Assembly: GCF_000428845.1 (NCBI RefSeq)
Contig: NZ_AUAS01000005.1
Coordinates: forward strand, 62,001 to 126,000
Reading direction: 5' to 3'
From: Dyadobacter alkalitolerans DSM 23607
GTDB lineage: Bacteria > Bacteroidota > Bacteroidia > Cytophagales > Spirosomataceae
Length of the DNA: 64,000 bases
Shown piece by piece: positions 52,845 to 61,992 of this stretch. Under the pieces are notes generated by a model, which worked only from the letters and a program-made list of their open reading frames with translations, made no database searches and was not told the DNA's origin. Every line of letters begins with the position of its first letter. The first letter of the stretch is position 1. A program made the translations under genes and the position numbers.

Positions 52845-53466
52845 TAGTTACTGTTGATTTAAATAAACTTTTTAAGTGCTGGCTTAACTTTCTTCTCAGA
52901 TGCGTCTGAAATTCGACCTCCTCCATGTCTTCCAGACCGTTGATCCGCTTGTAAAATTCTTGTGTCGCGATCGCGTAATTGATCGTCCCATATAATGTTG
53001 TGGTCATCAGGCTGAGGTCAATGTTCTTGCGAAATGCGCCCTGGGCTTGTCCTTCCTCGATCAGCTTCTGCATCAATTGAATATTGCGCATTTTTAAAGT
53101 CCTGATGTGCTCCGAAATGGTGGGCGTGCGTTCCGAGGAAAGCTGCTCGCGCATCATAATGTTGTGAAAGCATTGGTTTCCCATCAGGCGGTCAATTGCA
53201 CTGTCTATCAGGATGTTGATTTTCTGAATGGGGATTAGATCTTCGTTACTAAGCAAGGTTTCCATCCGCGAGCGGGACTCACCCATCCGCATCGCAAAAA
53301 GTGCCTCGATCAATTTTTCCTTGGATCCGAAATAATAGGAGATCATCGACACATTCACATTGGCCTCCTGCGCGATGTCCCGCACCGAAGTTCCAGCAAA
53401 CCCTTTGTCGGCGAACAGGCGTTCAGCGACTTCTATAATTTGTATTTGCTTTGTGTTATATTCCAT
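52822..53466 (-). CDS. TetR/AcrR repressor of the efflux operon
   Basis: This 214-aa protein has a TetR helix-turn-helix at about 8-55: IIEVAERLFADKGFAGTSVRDIAQ (pattern), then VNVSMISYYFGSKEKLIEALF as recognition region. The C-terminal ligand domain is variable, as usual. It is the first gene of the operon it should control, with two palindromes upstream, one covering the -33 element. This suggests autorepression relieved by a drug-like ligand. Confidence 0.92.
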   Translation of the reverse strand: MEYNTKQIQIIEVAERLFADKGFAGTSVRDIAQEANVNVSMISYYFGSKEKLIEALFAMRMGESRSRMETLLSNEDLIPIQKINILIDSAIDRLMGNQCFHNIMMREQLSSERTPTISEHIRTLKMRNIQLMQKLIEEGQAQGAFRKNIDLSLMTTTLYGTINYAIATQEFYKRINGLEDMEEVEFQTHLRRKLSQHLKSLFKSTVTNEHHNQD

Positions 53467-53517
53467 TTTAATGACTCATTAACAGTTGTTAGTACTAGCT
53501 TTCCGTTAATGATGATG

Positions 53518-53549
53518 CAAATTTAAGCTGGTCCAAAACAAAAATCAAA
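53518..53549 (-). promoter_or_regulatory. Promoter of the tetR-efflux operon
   Basis: On the minus strand the -33 TTTG (53549-53546) and the -7 box TAAATTTG (53525-53518) are 20 bases apart, matching Bacteroidetes promoters. The -33 element lies inside the operator palindrome 53543-53562. The leader to the tetR ATG (53466) is about 45 bases. Confidence 0.65.
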
Positions 53550-53562
53550 CGATTGTTTGATT
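53543..53562. promoter_or_regulatory. Operator 1: perfect inverted repeat AATCAAAC-N4-GTTTGATT
   Basis: AATCAAAC (53543-53550) and GTTTGATT (53555-53562) are exact reverse complements around GATT. The size suits a TetR dimer. It overlaps the -33 element of the efflux operon. Confidence 0.75.
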
Positions 53563-53590
53563 TTACTAAACAAACGTTTGATTAGTAAAA
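53561..53590. promoter_or_regulatory. Operator 2: 30-base palindrome centred on CAAACGTTTG
   Basis: The 30 bases 53561-53590 are self-complementary except for one mismatched pair, with the core CAAACGTTTG at 53571-53580. The half-site ATCAAAC/GTTTGAT is shared with operator 1, and the centres are about 23 bases apart. It is a likely second TetR site and is also upstream of the divergent protease gene. Confidence 0.75.
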
Positions 53591-53748
53591 TGAAATGTTG
53601 CTTTAATACCATTAAAATTTTTTTAATCTCGCGAGAAAGCCGGTTGCAACGAAAATGATGGGAACATTGTCCTATTTTTAAGGCAAACGGGCACATGACG
53701 GCACCCGTTTGCTCGGCAGGCCTGCGTTTCGGCAAAACTCCTCGTTCC

Positions 53749-56700
53749 ATGAAAATACTTTTTACCAAAACCCTTGGGCTGATCCTTCTTTTTTTGGCAG
53801 CTTGTAATGTGGCCTCGGCTCAGCAGAGTCTTCCAGTCTGTGGTACAAACGATTCATTATCAGCGTCCCGGCTTCAAAAATTCGCTCTTGTAAAAGACCT
53901 TACCCGCGCCAGAATGGCCAATGAGCAAAAACTGGAATACAGGCTCGCCCTCGACATTAATTACAAAACATATATGCTCTACGACGGCGATAAAGCCCTG
54001 ATTACAAGGCGCGCCGTCGAGTTTATCAATCGTGCTTCGGCTATTTTCGAGCGCGATATCAGTGTGAAATTGACCATCACGTCAATCCTGATCTGGGACA
54101 AACCCGAGCCGTATGCCCTGGATGAAGATTTTCAATATTATGGCAATGTTCAGAATTACTGGGCATCCAACCGAAATGACGAAAGGGACGCAGTGGTAAG
54201 CCTTTCGAGCCGGGATGGCTGGTTTTATGGCGGCTATCGCATGTGTTCTTCCAATTTTCCACGGCCCGAAATGCCTGATCTTGCCGTTGATTTGCTTTGT
54301 CATGAGCTTGGGCACACATTAGGCTCTCCGCATACGCATAACTGCTCGTGGCCAGGCGGCCCGATCGACCGTTGTACGACTTTGGAAGGTTCGAATTCGG
54401 AGTGCGAAGAAGGTTATCAGGAATCTGTCAATGGTTCTCTGATGTCCTATTGCCGGTCTGTTTTGCGTTTTCATCCTTTGTGCCAAAACCTGATGCGGAA
54501 TTATGCCGAGGGCAATATGGATGGGAATTTCAGACTAAATGCCGTTCAGGCAAACCCGAGCGCGCCGGATTCATTGATCGTTTATGAGGATGATGCTCAA
54601 AATGCATCCCATACGCCTTCATTTCGCTGGAAAACGCCTTTTGGTGTAGACCAATATCGCTTCCAGATTGCCCGCGATGCTGCTTTTACGGACATTGTTG
54701 AAGATACATTGATTGCGCAGTCGCATTTTACTTCCGCCGGACAAAGCGAAGGATCGTATTTTGCTCGCGTAGGCACCGTGCAGATTCCCACGGCCATTTT
54801 ATGGTCGCCCGTGTTGCCATTTTCCGTTTCAACGTTCACAGAACAATCCGCTCCCCCGCTGCTAATGAATATTTTATGGAAAAGTGACGGTTCATTTTCG
54901 GGACGTTTACAGAAATACGCAGGCATCGAATCTTATCAGATTGAAATGATTAATAAGAACCAGAATGACCATGTGGTGTATCATGATTTTCCTGCTACGA
55001 ATGAAAAAATTCAGCATTTCGATATCTTGCTAAAGCCGGAAGGCTATGAGCGATATGCCGTTCGGCTTCGGGTGAAGAAAAACAACATTTGGAGTCAGTG
55101 GACTGACGCACAATACTTTTTCCCGCCCTGGAACACAACCATTACCGCCTCCACAGAACTGTCCAATGTCGCTGCTAAGCCAATCATCGCCGTTTCCACG
55201 CAAGTCTTTTCCATACATACAGGATTCTGGCAAAGCATTGAGATTGCCAGTGACGCGGCATTCAAAAATGTTGTTTTCAAAGATTCAGTCGCGCTCAGCG
55301 AAATGAATGGTGCTTTCACGAACAAAGGCATTTTCCAGCCCAATTTACACGAAAACAAAGGCTATTTCGGTCGCACCAGAGCACAATATATGCCGGGCAT
55401 TTTCACTGCCTGGAAAAATTTTGAGATAAAAACCAATTGGGATGATTCGCGATTTGAATTCCTGGGTCTGGTTTCCAAAAACCTGCTCTCCACTACAAAT
55501 GGATATGGTGTGCTGAAAAACCGGTTTTTTAATGCTGGTGATAAATTATATGTCTACGAATTCAGCAATGGCTTTTATGCGACAAAGGACCTCAAAACCT
55601 GGCAAGCCAGCACCATAGCAACGACAAAAGGCAAAAGCCCGAACACAATCCATTTTTTCGGCGCCAGGTGGGATGACGTTTTCGCAATGAGCTTCAATGC
55701 AATGCTCAGACGCAAGGTCGACGGAACATATGACAGAAGTTTTGCAAACGAAAAGTTTTTCTCGGACGAATTGGCGCCGCTTGTGATCACCGCTTCAACA
55801 GGTATATTTTTCAAAACATTTGACCGCGGCGTCGGGCGGTTCCTGAATGGCGAATGGACATTTTACGGCCAGGATGTCCTTGGCAGCAATCACGTGATTT
55901 GCGTTGCAGCAGATGCCGCGGATAATGTATGGGCGGTGATGGAGGGTGGCCTGGTCTATTCATTTAAAGATAATCATTGGGCTCCGCAGCCTCATTTGAA
56001 CGGTTATCCAGGCATTGCGGGCATCGCTTTTGACAGCCAGCAGAATCTTTTTGCCTATGGCGAATGGGGTGTTTCGAAACTGAGAAAAAATTCCGAAACC
56101 TGGGAGCCGCTCTTCTCATTGCCAGGTTACATGATCCGAAAAATCATTTTTGACAAAAACAATCAAATGTGGGCGGCTGCTTACGGTTATCCCGATCAGA
56201 ATTACGAGCCGCATGCATTGATCAAATATAAAGACCAAAAAACAACCGTTTATGCCGATGGCCTGAATATACTGAAAGAGCCGTTTGACATTACTATTTT
56301 CAATGATAAGCTATTGATTCTCACAACCGGAGGCGAAATCCACTCGTTTCAGGAAAACGATTTCCAGCGCTTCCAGCCCAAAGCTTCCTACAATGCCGGC
56401 GAAGAAATAACCGTGACACTGACCACAAACACGACTTTTGGAAAAAATAACGAAACAACCTTTATCCTGCGCAACACCGCCAACAACGCAATCACAAAAA
56501 TTACCGACGTGAACATGACGGACAGGGCTTACACTCTAACGATTCCCGAAGACATTATGGGCGGCACCTACCAACTAAGAACCGCAACCACAGAACCGGA
56601 AGTGACTAGCAACGAAAGTGTTGCATTCAAAATCACAGCATCTCCCAATGCTAACATGCCTGATGAAGTTACTTTGATGCAGAATGTCCCTAACCCGGCC

Positions 56701-56918
56701 GGTGCGAGCACAGACATTGCTTTTTTCCTACCAGCCGATGAACAGATGACATTGACTCTATTTAATGTTAAAGGTCAAAAAATCAGCTTATTAGCAGACG
56801 CAAATTTCCGGCAGGCTGGCACATTGCGAAGCTTGACGGGCAGTTGCTTCCCTCGGGGATTTACATTTATCAGCTTAAAGCCGGCCATGTGACGAAAACA
56901 CTAAAAATGGTTCGCTAA
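53749..56918 (+). CDS. Secreted reprolysin-like metalloprotease, T9SS cargo, with a frameshift in the sorting domain
   Basis: ATG 53749 begins a signal peptide (about 1-26, ending ASAQ; an LAAC lipobox-like stretch is an alternative). The zinc site HELGHTLGSPH is at 185-195 with Met-turn SLMSY, typical of M12B/reprolysin-like secreted proteases. Fibronectin/beta-sandwich-like regions (about 270-560), propeller-like repeats (NVWAVMEGG, QMWAAAYG; 600-860) and a C-terminal sorting domain follow. The main frame ends at TGA 56890-56892 with an unlikely tail. From about 56821 the other frame reads AKLDGQLLPSGIYIYQLKAG and ends KMVR at TAA 56916-56918, a proper T9SS type A end. One base is missing near 56821-56823: a real mutation or a sequencing error. 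Confidence 0.88.
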
Positions 56919-56920
56919 GG

Positions 56921-57505
56921 TCATTTAACGCGTTGCGGATTCTCGCTTACAAACGCGCCCCAGCCGCCTTTTTTGGATTTTTTGGAGGAGCCGGTTGAAA
57001 CAGAAGCAGGTGAATTGGCGTGATATTGGTGGCAAATGGCAATCGCGATTCCGTCGGTGGCGTCCATGAATTCGCGGCTCAGTTCCATGTTCAGGATTTT
57101 TTCCAGCATATAGGCAACCTGCTCCTTGGAAGCGCTCCCGCTGCCTGTCACCGACTGTTTCACCTTTTTGGGCGAATATTCGACGATCGGAATGTCCCTG
57201 GCGAGGGCGGCTGCCATCGCCACACCTTGCGCGCGGCCAAGTTTGAGCATGGATTGCGGATTTTTGCCGTAAAATGGATCTTCAATCGCCATTTCGTCGG
57301 GCAGATATTCCTCGATGAGCTGGGTGATGCGCTCAAAGATTTTCTTTAACTTCAACTCGTGCGTAGTATATTTGCTCAGATGAATCACACCATATTGAAC
57401 CAAAGTAATGTGCTGGCCTTTCACCGAAATCACCCCGTAACCCATCACCTGGGTGCCGGGATCCACTCCAATAATCACTTTTTCGGTAGCGTCGGTTTGC
57501 TGCAT
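56921..57505 (-). CDS. ruvC: Holliday junction resolvase RuvC
   Basis: With ATG 57505 the protein has 194 aa. Active-site acids are Asp15 in IIGVDPGTQ, Glu in AIEDPFYGKNPQ (about residue 74) and the late Asp pair in DATDGIAIA. It cuts four-way junctions as a dimer with RuvAB. The C-terminal tail is Ser/Lys-rich. An alternative ATG at 57514 shares its CATG with the divergent start at 57513. It is convergent with the protease gene, three bases apart from the restored stop. Confidence 0.94.
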   Translation of the reverse strand: MQQTDATEKVIIGVDPGTQVMGYGVISVKGQHITLVQYGVIHLSKYTTHELKLKKIFERITQLIEEYLPDEMAIEDPFYGKNPQSMLKLGRAQGVAMAAALARDIPIVEYSPKKVKQSVTGSGSASKEQVAYMLEKILNMELSREFMDATDGIAIAICHQYHANSPASVSTGSSKKSKKGGWGAFVSENPQRVK

Positions 57506-57512
57506 TTTAATC

Positions 57513-58532
57513 ATGGTGCAAGATAAGGAACTCTCCCCTGCCAAAGAAAAAAGAAACCTGCAAAACCTCCTCTGGCTGGGCAAGCTCATCATCACGCTCC
57601 TGATCCTGAGTTACATCTACAAAACATTCCGGAATGAGCAAAAAGGCATCGGCGACGTCGGCGCTGTTTTTCATGATATTCTGGTGGTTGATCATTTCCC
57701 GATCTTGTTTATTATGCTGCTGCTGGTGCCTGTTAACTGGGCGCTGGAAAGTTTGAAATGGCAGCAACTGGCAAAAAAAGTGGTTGATATCAGCTTCCGG
57801 GACGCATTTCGGGGCACATTAACCGGCCTTGCATTTGGCGTTGCGGCCCCGGCGCAGCTTGGCGACACCATCGGGCGCGTGGCTGCATTGAAGTCGGACC
57901 GGCGGCTGGAAGCGATTGGGGCGGCGATTGTTTCCAATGGCATTCAGTTTTACATTTCCGTGGTGGCCGGTGCGTTGGGCTGGTTCCATTTGCAGGAAAA
58001 AATCGGGCTTTCTTTACAAAGCAAACAGGTGATTAATGTGCTGCTGGCGGTGGTTATTATTTCAGGAATTTTGGTTATACAGTTTCGCAAACCACTCACC
58101 AACTGGCATCCTAAGCGCAAGGTTTTCCAGAAAATGCACACTTATCTTCGCATCATCGGCAATTACGCTGCATGGGATATTGGTGTTTCTACGTTATATG
58201 GGTCGCTGCGTTACGCGGTGTTTCTGAGCCAGTTCGTCCTGGCGCTATCCCTTTTCGACTTTCCCGTTCCTGCGCTTGAACTCGCCTCTGCGGTTTCGTT
58301 GATTTTTCTGGCCAAAACGCTGATTCCGGCCATCAATGTGCTGGGTGATCTGGGGCTGAGGGAATTCACTGCTTTGCTGGTTTTTGAACAATATCATTTG
58401 CCTGCGGAAGAGATCATTGCGGCAACTTTTCTGGTCTGGATACTGAATGTGCTCGGACCGATCCTGATCGGGATTTTCCTGATCTGGAAATATAAATGGA
58501 GTAAGATGAAATTTTCAGGCTCCAATAACTAA
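57513..58532 (+). CDS. LPG-synthase-TM/flippase-like membrane protein (UPF0104)
   Basis: This 339-aa protein has about eight membrane helices of the lysylphosphatidylglycerol synthase TM-region (flippase-like) family: NWALESLKWQQLAKK (about 69-83), GVAAPAQLGDTIGRVAAL (about 111-128) and the late LGDLGLREFTALLVF. It lacks the soluble transferase domain. ATG 57513 overlaps a possible ruvC ATG in the palindrome CATG. The GT2 gene follows four bases after the stop; together they may make and flip a glycolipid (inferred). Confidence 0.85.
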   Translation: MVQDKELSPAKEKRNLQNLLWLGKLIITLLILSYIYKTFRNEQKGIGDVGAVFHDILVVDHFPILFIMLLLVPVNWALESLKWQQLAKKVVDISFRDAFRGTLTGLAFGVAAPAQLGDTIGRVAALKSDRRLEAIGAAIVSNGIQFYISVVAGALGWFHLQEKIGLSLQSKQVINVLLAVVIISGILVIQFRKPLTNWHPKRKVFQKMHTYLRIIGNYAAWDIGVSTLYGSLRYAVFLSQFVLALSLFDFPVPALELASAVSLIFLAKTLIPAINVLGDLGLREFTALLVFEQYHLPAEEIIAATFLVWILNVLGPILIGIFLIWKYKWSKMKFSGSNN

Positions 58533-58536
58533 TTCA

Positions 58537-59688
58537 ATGACAACCCATTATATAACTTCCTGGCTGATTCCCCTACTCTGGCTCGTCATTCTGAGTTACT
58601 CTGTTTTTACATTCATTCTTACCTTTTTCTGGAATCGGATCAAGCCATCTGGTGTTTTTAAGTTTGATAAACGGATCTTCATCACGGTCATTGTCCCGGT
58701 GCGGAATGAGGGGGATAACATTGGTTTGCTGCTTAATGACCTGGATAAGCAACATTTCCCGCATGAGCAATTCGAAGTGCTTGTCATGGACGACAATTCC
58801 ACTGACCGGACTGCTGCGATCGTTCAGGCGCTGGCTGCCAAATCGCAGGTAAACCTTCATCTGATCCCGCTGCCCGACACGGCAACAACTTCCCCAAAAA
58901 AGCGGTCGATTGAAAAAGCCATATCACGTGCAAAGGGCAACTTAATCGTCACCACCGACGGCGATTGCCGCGTAGAATCGGGTTGGTTACAGTCTATTGC
59001 AGCCTGTTATGCGGCCACAAATGCTAAATTAATCAGTGCACCGGTCACCTTTTCTGAGGAAACAACGCTTACCGATCATTTACAGACTGTGGAATTCGCA
59101 AGCCTTATCGGCAGCGGCGCGAGTGCCATTGCGGCTGGCTATCCCTCCTTATGCAACGGGGCGAACCTGGCTTACGAAAAGAATGCGTTTATTGAAGTCG
59201 ATGGATTTGAAGGCGTGCGGCACATTGCCTCGGGTGACGATGAATTTTTGATGCATAAAATCGCAGCCAAGTATCCGAAAGGGGTTCATTTCTTAAAAGA
59301 TCCAAGGGCGACGGTGACGACGAAGGCGCATGATAACTGGCAGGCTTTCTTCCGGCAGCGGAAGCGCTGGGCGAGTAAGTGGAAACATTATCAAAGCAAA
59401 ACACCGCTGTTATTGGCGATCTACATTTTCGCTTGCAACTTTTCGCTGATCGTAAGCGGATTGCTTTTTGCGTTCGGGCTGGTGGATGGCTACTTTTTTC
59501 TAAGCCTGTTATCTGCCAAATGCTTGCCGGAGTGGCTTTTTCTCGGCTCCGTTTTGACTTTCCTTAAAAAGCAGAAATCGATTCTCTACATTCCAATCAC
59601 ACAGATTATCTATCCTCTTTATGTGTGCTTTTTCGGGCTGGCAGCGCAGAAGCCCGCGTATGAGTGGAAAGGGAGGAAGTTGGTTTGA
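58537..59688 (+). CDS. Membrane GT2 glycosyltransferase (processive type)
   Basis: This 383-aa protein has an N-terminal helix (about 8-30), a GT-A domain with PVRNEGDNIGLL, MDDNSTDRT (about 84-92) and metal-binding TDGDCRVESGW (DxD, about 138-148), then the acceptor motif GDDEFL and Q-x-x-R-W in RQRKRW (about 273-278), followed by three or four C-terminal helices. The QxxRW motif is typical of processive or cellulose-synthase-like glycosyltransferases. It is translated with the flippase-like gene. Product unknown; a glycolipid or exopolysaccharide is inferred. Confidence 0.88.
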   Translation: MTTHYITSWLIPLLWLVILSYSVFTFILTFFWNRIKPSGVFKFDKRIFITVIVPVRNEGDNIGLLLNDLDKQHFPHEQFEVLVMDDNSTDRTAAIVQALAAKSQVNLHLIPLPDTATTSPKKRSIEKAISRAKGNLIVTTDGDCRVESGWLQSIAACYAATNAKLISAPVTFSEETTLTDHLQTVEFASLIGSGASAIAAGYPSLCNGANLAYEKNAFIEVDGFEGVRHIASGDDEFLMHKIAAKYPKGVHFLKDPRATVTTKAHDNWQAFFRQRKRWASKWKHYQSKTPLLLAIYIFACNFSLIVSGLLFAFGLVDGYFFLSLLSAKCLPEWLFLGSVLTFLKKQKSILYIPITQIIYPLYVCFFGLAAQKPAYEWKGRKLV

Positions 59689-59786
59689 ACCAAAAAAATC
59701 ACTTTTGGAGTGGCATTTGGCGAGGAATAATTGAGCTGGAAAACCAACATACGCGAGCAATGCAATTTTATAAGGATGTATTGCAT

Positions 59787-60923
59787 TCAAATTTTCAATG
59801 AAGTAACGTCTTGCAGAAAGTATTTGTCGATTACTTTCAGCGTAATCGATTGAGGTGCTACGGCCAAGGCCATATTTCTTAGGATAACGGCCATACTATT
59901 TTCCCACTGTCCCATTTTTCCTAACATCAGGCTGTCGTCCACAATTGATTTTGCCCGCGGAAACTGGATCGATTCATATAGTTGAAATGCTGTGTCTGTA
60001 ATGCCATATTTTCTCATGATCTCACCTAATAAGTAAGCACCTTCAATAGCAAGACACCCGCCTTGCCCCAGATTGGGCGTAGTCGGGTGTGCTGCGTCGC
60101 CTATTAATGTGCAATTTCCCCTGGTCCAACCCCTGACGGGAATCCTGTCCGACAGGCTATCCTTAACGATGTAGTCGCTTTTGGCAATCAACTCTGAAAT
60201 GGGATGGTGCCAGTAACCAAAGAGCCTTTGTAACTTTGGCTTGGTTCCTTCGGGCTCATCATCGGCCATGAATTTTTCGTTCAATGTAGCCCACCAGCCG
60301 TATCGCCCGTCCGGGAGCGGGACGATGCCTACCCGTTTACCTTTTCCATAACTTTCGCTCGCGTAATGGATTTCCGAGTTGGACGCTGCAATGCCACGCC
60401 ACATATTATAACCCCGAAAAACCGGCTTCCCATCATTCATAATGCCCTGCCTCACAACAGAATTGATCCCATCGGCTCCTATCAGCGCATCGAACATTCT
60501 GGATTCGCCATTATTAAAACTGAGTTTAACTTTTCCATCACCCGTGCTTTCAAAAGATTCCAATGTATGATTCGGATAAAATGTCGCTTCCGCATGTTTG
60601 AGTAGGATTGCGTAAAGATCTGTGCGAAGCATTCCGAGTGCCGGAAGCTGATAACGCGGCTCGGTCTGGGCGAGAATTCTCCCCTTATCTGTCTTCATAA
60701 AAATCCTGGTGATTGCACTGCCTATTTCCACGACTTCCGGCAACAACCCAAGCTGCTTCAATACCCGTAATGCGTTAGGGAATAAACTGATTGCCACACC
60801 GATCTCCCTAAACTCCGGATTTTTCTCAAATATATGGCACTTAAAGCGTGAACCTTTCAGGCAAATGGCCAGGGTTAAACCTGCAATTCCGCCACCTATG
60901 ATCGCAATGTCCTTTGTGTGCAT
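59787..60923 (-). CDS. FAD-dependent monooxygenase (salicylate hydroxylase-like)
   Basis: This 378-aa group A flavoprotein monooxygenase has GGGIAGLTLAI (10-20), the DG motif GADGINSVVR (about 159-168) and the GD motif LIGDAAHPTTPNLGQGG (about 286-302). All three family motifs are intact. It would hydroxylate an aromatic or similar substrate with NAD(P)H and O2 in the cytoplasm. It starts 22 bases after the T9SS protein gene stop and could be co-transcribed with it by chance. The substrate is unknown; tetracycline-degrading TetX-like enzymes share the motifs, but this cannot be decided here. Confidence 0.88.
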   Translation of the reverse strand: MHTKDIAIIGGGIAGLTLAICLKGSRFKCHIFEKNPEFREIGVAISLFPNALRVLKQLGLLPEVVEIGSAITRIFMKTDKGRILAQTEPRYQLPALGMLRTDLYAILLKHAEATFYPNHTLESFESTGDGKVKLSFNNGESRMFDALIGADGINSVVRQGIMNDGKPVFRGYNMWRGIAASNSEIHYASESYGKGKRVGIVPLPDGRYGWWATLNEKFMADDEPEGTKPKLQRLFGYWHHPISELIAKSDYIVKDSLSDRIPVRGWTRGNCTLIGDAAHPTTPNLGQGGCLAIEGAYLLGEIMRKYGITDTAFQLYESIQFPRAKSIVDDSLMLGKMGQWENSMAVILRNMALAVAPQSITLKVIDKYFLQDVTSLKI

Positions 60924-60944
60924 TGGGTTTGGGCTGTTAGTTTC

Positions 60945-61955
60945 TCAATTTTTTATGATCTTCTCCGACTGCACCGTTCCATCATTCCTTGCAATGCTGA
61001 TGATGTAAACGCCGGAAGGATATTTCTTAAAATCAATCTCCTTCCCGGCCATATCCCGCAGTTGCGCGTAATTAAACTCTGCTACTTTCGCGCCTGACAC
61101 ATTTGTAATTTTAAGATTTTCCAATGAAGACCAATCTCTGGCATTAATCGAAAGCCTGTCTACAACCGGATTCGGATGAAACGTCAGCCCCCCTTCACCT
61201 CCATAATACACGTTACGCATGCGGCTATACGCATAAGTCCCGTCCTGATCCACCATTTTCAGCCGGTAAAGATTATCGCCCTTCACCGGGCTGCTGTGCT
61301 CAAATGCATATGTCCTTGTCACATTGCTCTCTCCACCAGCCTTCACCCGACCGATCTCGCTCCAATACTTACCATTAATGCTGTGCTGGATTTCGAAATG
61401 GTCGCTATTGGTTTCCTCGGAAGTGCTCCAAGTGACTGACACTACTAGTTCATCTGTTAGCATACATTTAAAATCAATAAGTTTAACAGGAAGAACACTA
61501 CCCGATGTGGTTGCGGTAATTGCCCAAAGGTCTTGGTTAACCACATCCTCCTCAATGTAGTGATTGTTTAAATCAACTATACTCTTGTTGGTTGGGACGG
61601 TAAAAACCAGATTCTCCGTTCCAAACGAAAATTGCAAAAGACTTTCATCATTACCATTCAATTCAGAAGGATCATAACGCATCCCGATTTTTCCGGTGAA
61701 TGGAGTTTTACTATCAACCTTGTAAATACGGTTTATACTTGGATGAGGTGTACCAACCATTGTCGACTCCAAATGACTAATTTCCTTGTTTATCAGATTT
61801 ATAGCAGAAGCCGGTGTCAATGACAATCCGTCTATATGAACGGTTGCACCGCTCTGGATTAAAATGCTGTTCCCTTGTATTTTGATCTGCGCATAACTTT
61901 GAATTGTTGTGAATAGACAAGCTGTAACGCCTAAAAATGTCTTATAGTAATTCAT
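60945..61955 (-). CDS. Secreted T9SS type A sorting-domain protein (336 aa)
   Basis: The signal peptide is MNYYKTFLGVTACLFTTIQS with cleavage after YAQ. The middle holds a fibronectin-like domain with LPVKLIDFKC (about 158-167) and TSEETNSDHFEIQHS, frequent in Cytophagales surface proteins. The C-terminus (about 255-336) is a complete type A sorting domain: FHPNPVVDRLSIN, then KKYPSGVYIISI and the basic end SEKIIKN. It is exported by Sec then T9SS and either released or anchored. Function of the N-terminal 150 residues unknown. Confidence 0.88.
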   Translation of the reverse strand: MNYYKTFLGVTACLFTTIQSYAQIKIQGNSILIQSGATVHIDGLSLTPASAINLINKEISHLESTMVGTPHPSINRIYKVDSKTPFTGKIGMRYDPSELNGNDESLLQFSFGTENLVFTVPTNKSIVDLNNHYIEEDVVNQDLWAITATTSGSVLPVKLIDFKCMLTDELVVSVTWSTSEETNSDHFEIQHSINGKYWSEIGRVKAGGESNVTRTYAFEHSSPVKGDNLYRLKMVDQDGTYAYSRMRNVYYGGEGGLTFHPNPVVDRLSINARDWSSLENLKITNVSGAKVAEFNYAQLRDMAGKEIDFKKYPSGVYIISIARNDGTVQSEKIIKN

Positions 61956-61992
61956 AATTTAAAGCAATTAAACGTTGTAGGATTATTGGCGT

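Noticed and set aside
59759..59787. AATGCAA/TTGCATT inverted repeat after the GT2 gene as a terminator
   Set aside because: The seven-base stem is AT-rich with a 15-base loop and no clear T-run; it may be chance.
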